Origin: Lacisediminihabitans profunda
GTDB taxonomy: Bacteria; Actinomycetota; Actinomycetes; Actinomycetales; Microbacteriaceae
DNA: 64,000 bases
NCBI RefSeq assembly: GCF_008040105.1
Contig: NZ_VRMG01000007.1
Coordinates: forward strand, 240,070 to 304,069
Reading direction: 5' to 3'
Below, in pieces: positions 61,475 through 64,000 of this stretch. Position 1 is the stretch's first letter. Each line of letters begins with the position of its first letter. The position numbers were made by a program, and so were the translations under genes. The notes under the pieces were generated by a model. The model ran no database searches. It was not told where the DNA came from and saw only the letters and a list, made by a program, of their open reading frames with translations.

Positions 61475-61627
61475 GGGTCCCCTTCGGTTCGGACGCTACC
61501 ACGGTAGACGGATTTCGCCCCGGCAGAGCGTGCGGATGTCCGCCGGCCGGCTGACCGGAACCGGGCTCCGCCACCCGGATAGAATTGTCCCATCCGGCAC
61601 GCCCTCGATCCAGGAGCACTTGCGCCC

Positions 61628-63937
61628 GTGAGCACCCCCACCACAGTTTCCGCTGCAGACACCGTCTCCAACGCCGCCGCCACCCCCGACCGGGTGCAGC
61701 CGTTCGGAGCCCTCGGGCTCAAGGAGGACGAGTACCTCAAGATCCGCGAGATCCTCGGCCGCCGCCCCACCAGTGGCGAGCTCGCCATGTACTCGGTGAT
61801 GTGGAGCGAGCACTGCTCCTACAAGTCGTCGAAGGTCTACCTCCGCCAGTTCGGCGACAAGGTCTCCGAGAAGATGAAGAAGAACCTCATGGTGGGCATG
61901 GGGGAGAACGCGGGAGTCGTCGACATCGGCGACGGCTGGGCCGTGACCTTCAAGATCGAGAGCCACAACCACCCCTCGTACATCGAGCCGTTCCAGGGCG
62001 CGGCGACCGGCGTCGGCGGAATCGTGCGCGACATCATCTCGATGGGCGCCCGCCCGGTCGCGGTGATGGATGCGCTGCGCTTCGGCGCCATCGACGACCC
62101 GGACACGGCCCGCGTCGTGCACGGAGTCGTCGCCGGAATCTCGTTCTACGGCAACTGCCTCGGCCTGCCGAACATCGGCGGGGAGACCTGGTTCGACTCC
62201 GTCTACCAGGCCAACCCACTCGTCAACGCGCTCGCCGTCGGCGTGCTGCGGCACGAGGACCTGCACCTGGCCAACGCCCGCGGCGTGGGCAACAAGGTCG
62301 TGCTCTTCGGAGCGCGCACCGGCGGCGACGGCATCGGCGGGGCATCCATTCTCGCATCCGACTCGTTCTCGGCCGGCGGCCCGACCAAGCGCCCCGCGGT
62401 GCAGGTGGGCGACCCCTTCGCCGAGAAGGTGCTCATCGAGTGCTGCCTCGAGCTCTTCCGCGACAAGCTCGTGGAGGGCATCCAGGACCTCGGCGCCGCC
62501 GGCATCAGCTGCGCCACCTCGGAACTCGCCTCCAACGGCGACGGCGGAATGTTCATCGAACTCGAGAAGGTTCTGCTGCGGGACCCCACGCTCACCGCCG
62601 AGGAGATCCTCATGTCGGAGAGCCAGGAGCGCATGATGGCGATCGTGACCCCGGAGAAGCTCGAGGGCTTCCTCGCGGTCACCGCGAAGTGGGACGTGGA
62701 GACCTCCGTGCTCGGCGAGGTGACCGACACCGGCCGCCTGGTGATCAACTGGCACGGCGAGGAGATCGTGAACGTCGAGCCGCGCACCGTGGCCGTCGAC
62801 GGGCCCGTCTACAACCGCCCGGTCGCCTACCCCGCCTGGATCGACGCACTGCAGGCCGACTCCACCGCCATGCTCCCCCGCGCCTCCACCCCCGACGAGC
62901 TTCGCGCACAGGCCGTGGCCCTGCTCGGCAGCCCGAACCTCGCGTCCAAGGACTGGATCACCAACCAGTACGACCGCTACGTGATGGGCAACACGGCCCT
63001 CTCCTTCCCCGACGACGGCGGCATGGTGCGCGTCGACGAGGAGACCGGGCTCGGCTTCGCCGTGGCGACGGATGCCAACGGACGCTTCAGCCAGCTCGAC
63101 CCGTACCGAGGCGCGCAGCTCGCCCTCGCCGAGGCCTTCCGCAACGTGGCCGTCACCGGGGCGACCCCGGTGGCCGTCTCCGACTGCCTCAACTTCGGCA
63201 GCCCCGAGAACCCCGAGGTCATGTGGCAGTTCTCCAGGGCTGTCGAGGGACTGTCCGACGGATGCCTCGAGCTCGAGATCCCCGTCACCGGCGGCAACGT
63301 GAGCTTCTACAACCAGACCGGCGACGTGCCGATCCACCCGACCCCCGTCGTGGCGGTGCTCGGCGTGATCGACGACGTGGCCAACCGCATCCCGAGTGGC
63401 TGGCAGGACGAGGGCAACAACATCTACCTGCTCGGCATCACCCGCGACGAGCTCGACGGCTCGGCCTGGTCGGACGTGCTGCACCACCACCTCGGCGGCG
63501 TCCCGCCCGTCGTCGACTTCGCGGGCGAACAGCGCCTCGCCGGTCTCATCACCGCCGGCTCTGAGCAGAACATCATCGCCTCGGCCCACGACCTGTCGGA
63601 GGGGGGCCTCATCCAGGCCGTCTCCGAGTCGGTGCTGCGCTTCGGCGTCGGCGCCCGGGTCTGGGTGAGCGAGATCATGCAGCGGGACGGCGTGGATGCC
63701 ACGGCCGCCCTCTTCAGCGAGTCCACCGGGCGCGCGATCGTCTCGGTGCCGCGCGAGGACGACGTGCGCTTCGTCGGCCTGTGCGAGGGCCGCGGCTATC
63801 CGGTGCTGCGGATCGGCGTCACCGATTCCGGTGGAGCCCTCGAGGTGCAGGACCAGTTCACGCTCACGATCGACGAGTTGCGCGACACGCACCGCGGCAC
63901 GCTGCCCGAGCACTTCGGCCCCGTGGTCGGGTACTAG
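61628..63937 (+). CDS. purL: Phosphoribosylformylglycinamidine synthase subunit PurL
   Basis: This 769-residue synthetase subunit has [54 protein letters not shown] and the late [11 protein letters not shown] segment, all typical of the small (Bacillus-type) PurL that needs PurS and PurQ. The GTG start follows a weak AGGAG site. TAGAAT lies 40 bp upstream as a possible -10. The gene is complete. Confidence 0.96.
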   Translation: MSTPTTVSAADTVSNAAATPDRVQPFGALGLKEDEYLKIREILGRRPTSGELAMYSVMWSEHCSYKSSKVYLRQFGDKVSEKMKKNLMVGMGENAGVVDIGDGWAVTFKIESHNHPSYIEPFQGAATGVGGIVRDIISMGARPVAVMDALRFGAIDDPDTARVVHGVVAGISFYGNCLGLPNIGGETWFDSVYQANPLVNALAVGVLRHEDLHLANARGVGNKVVLFGARTGGDGIGGASILASDSFSAGGPTKRPAVQVGDPFAEKVLIECCLELFRDKLVEGIQDLGAAGISCATSELASNGDGGMFIELEKVLLRDPTLTAEEILMSESQERMMAIVTPEKLEGFLAVTAKWDVETSVLGEVTDTGRLVINWHGEEIVNVEPRTVAVDGPVYNRPVAYPAWIDALQADSTAMLPRASTPDELRAQAVALLGSPNLASKDWITNQYDRYVMGNTALSFPDDGGMVRVDEETGLGFAVATDANGRFSQLDPYRGAQLALAEAFRNVAVTGATPVAVSDCLNFGSPENPEVMWQFSRAVEGLSDGCLELEIPVTGGNVSFYNQTGDVPIHPTPVVAVLGVIDDVANRIPSGWQDEGNNIYLLGITRDELDGSAWSDVLHHHLGGVPPVVDFAGEQRLAGLITAGSEQNIIASAHDLSEGGLIQAVSESVLRFGVGARVWVSEIMQRDGVDATAALFSESTGRAIVSVPREDDVRFVGLCEGRGYPVLRIGVTDSGGALEVQDQFTLTIDELRDTHRGTLPEHFGPVVGY

Positions 63938-64000
63938 CTGTAGTTCCCAGGGACGTTGTGATCAGCGTGGCGTGAGCCGATTGGTGAAGACCTCCGGTAT
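63938..64000. other. Window end, nothing recognised
   Basis: The last 63 bp after purL contain no clear gene, repeat or terminator. Confidence 0.5.

Overview
The window is high-GC DNA (roughly 65-70 % by eye) with dense, mostly head-to-tail genes, many GTG starts and 4-bp ATGA/GTGA gene overlaps. A PurS/PurQ/small-PurL purine pathway, a DUF3073 gene next to purM, a TipA-like MerR regulator and -10 elements of the TANNNT type all point to an actinobacterium. Overall gene content fits the family Microbacteriaceae; that family-level placement is inference. No tRNA, rRNA, CRISPR array, transposase or phage gene was seen.

Region 1 (1-17665, minus strand) is a surface-polysaccharide locus that appears to be one long operon. 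Read in the direction of transcription it holds: a 1515-residue secreted multidomain protein (DMFase-like domain, Ig-like domains, four DUF4082-like modules), a Gfo/Idh/MocA sugar dehydrogenase, a UDP-sugar epimerase, a sugar aminotransferase, a PglD/NeuD-like acetyltransferase, a second sugar aminotransferase, two family-2 glycosyltransferases, a Wzx-type flippase and a family-4 glycosyltransferase. It ends with a three-gene module: an AMP-forming ligase, a PLP decarboxylase and an acyl carrier protein cut by the window edge. That trio is known mainly as an accessory of exosortase/PEP-CTERM loci, yet no exosortase is visible here.

Region 2 (17.8-41.3 kb) is a mixed chromosomal stretch: proline iminopeptidase, RecQ, two tandem EamA transporters, a LysR regulator, two aldo/keto reductases, acetyltransferases, a repeat-tailed DEAD-box RNA helicase, a Nudix hydrolase and an RND exporter. 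It also holds several small regulator modules: a divergent MocR/YczE pair, a TipA-like MerR regulator and a DUF4097-PadR operon. A KimA-type potassium transporter and a LacI repressor complete it.

Region 3 (41.4-47.1 kb) is a LacI-controlled sugar ABC importer (binding lipoprotein and two permeases) followed by a glycogen-debranching-type glycosidase. The palindromic operators are visible at both promoters. No ATPase gene is present, so a shared one is probably used.

Region 4 (47.5-63.9 kb) carries a flavin monooxygenase and then the de novo purine genes purM, purF, purD, purC, purS, purQ and purL. Interspersed are a sterol-carrier-like protein, DUF1003, a MarR/VOC pair, an SGNH hydrolase, a P-loop kinase and an MscS channel.

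Two features cut across the window. First, at least eleven genes have TANNNT placed 6-7 nt before the start codon, the geometry of leaderless mRNAs. Second, several families of small palindrome-ended intergenic elements occur. One is 92 bp long (three copies of identical length plus an 82-bp one), and another is 79 bp (two copies of identical length). They mostly lie just past stop codons and match no named repeat known to me; they are the best candidates here for something undescribed.
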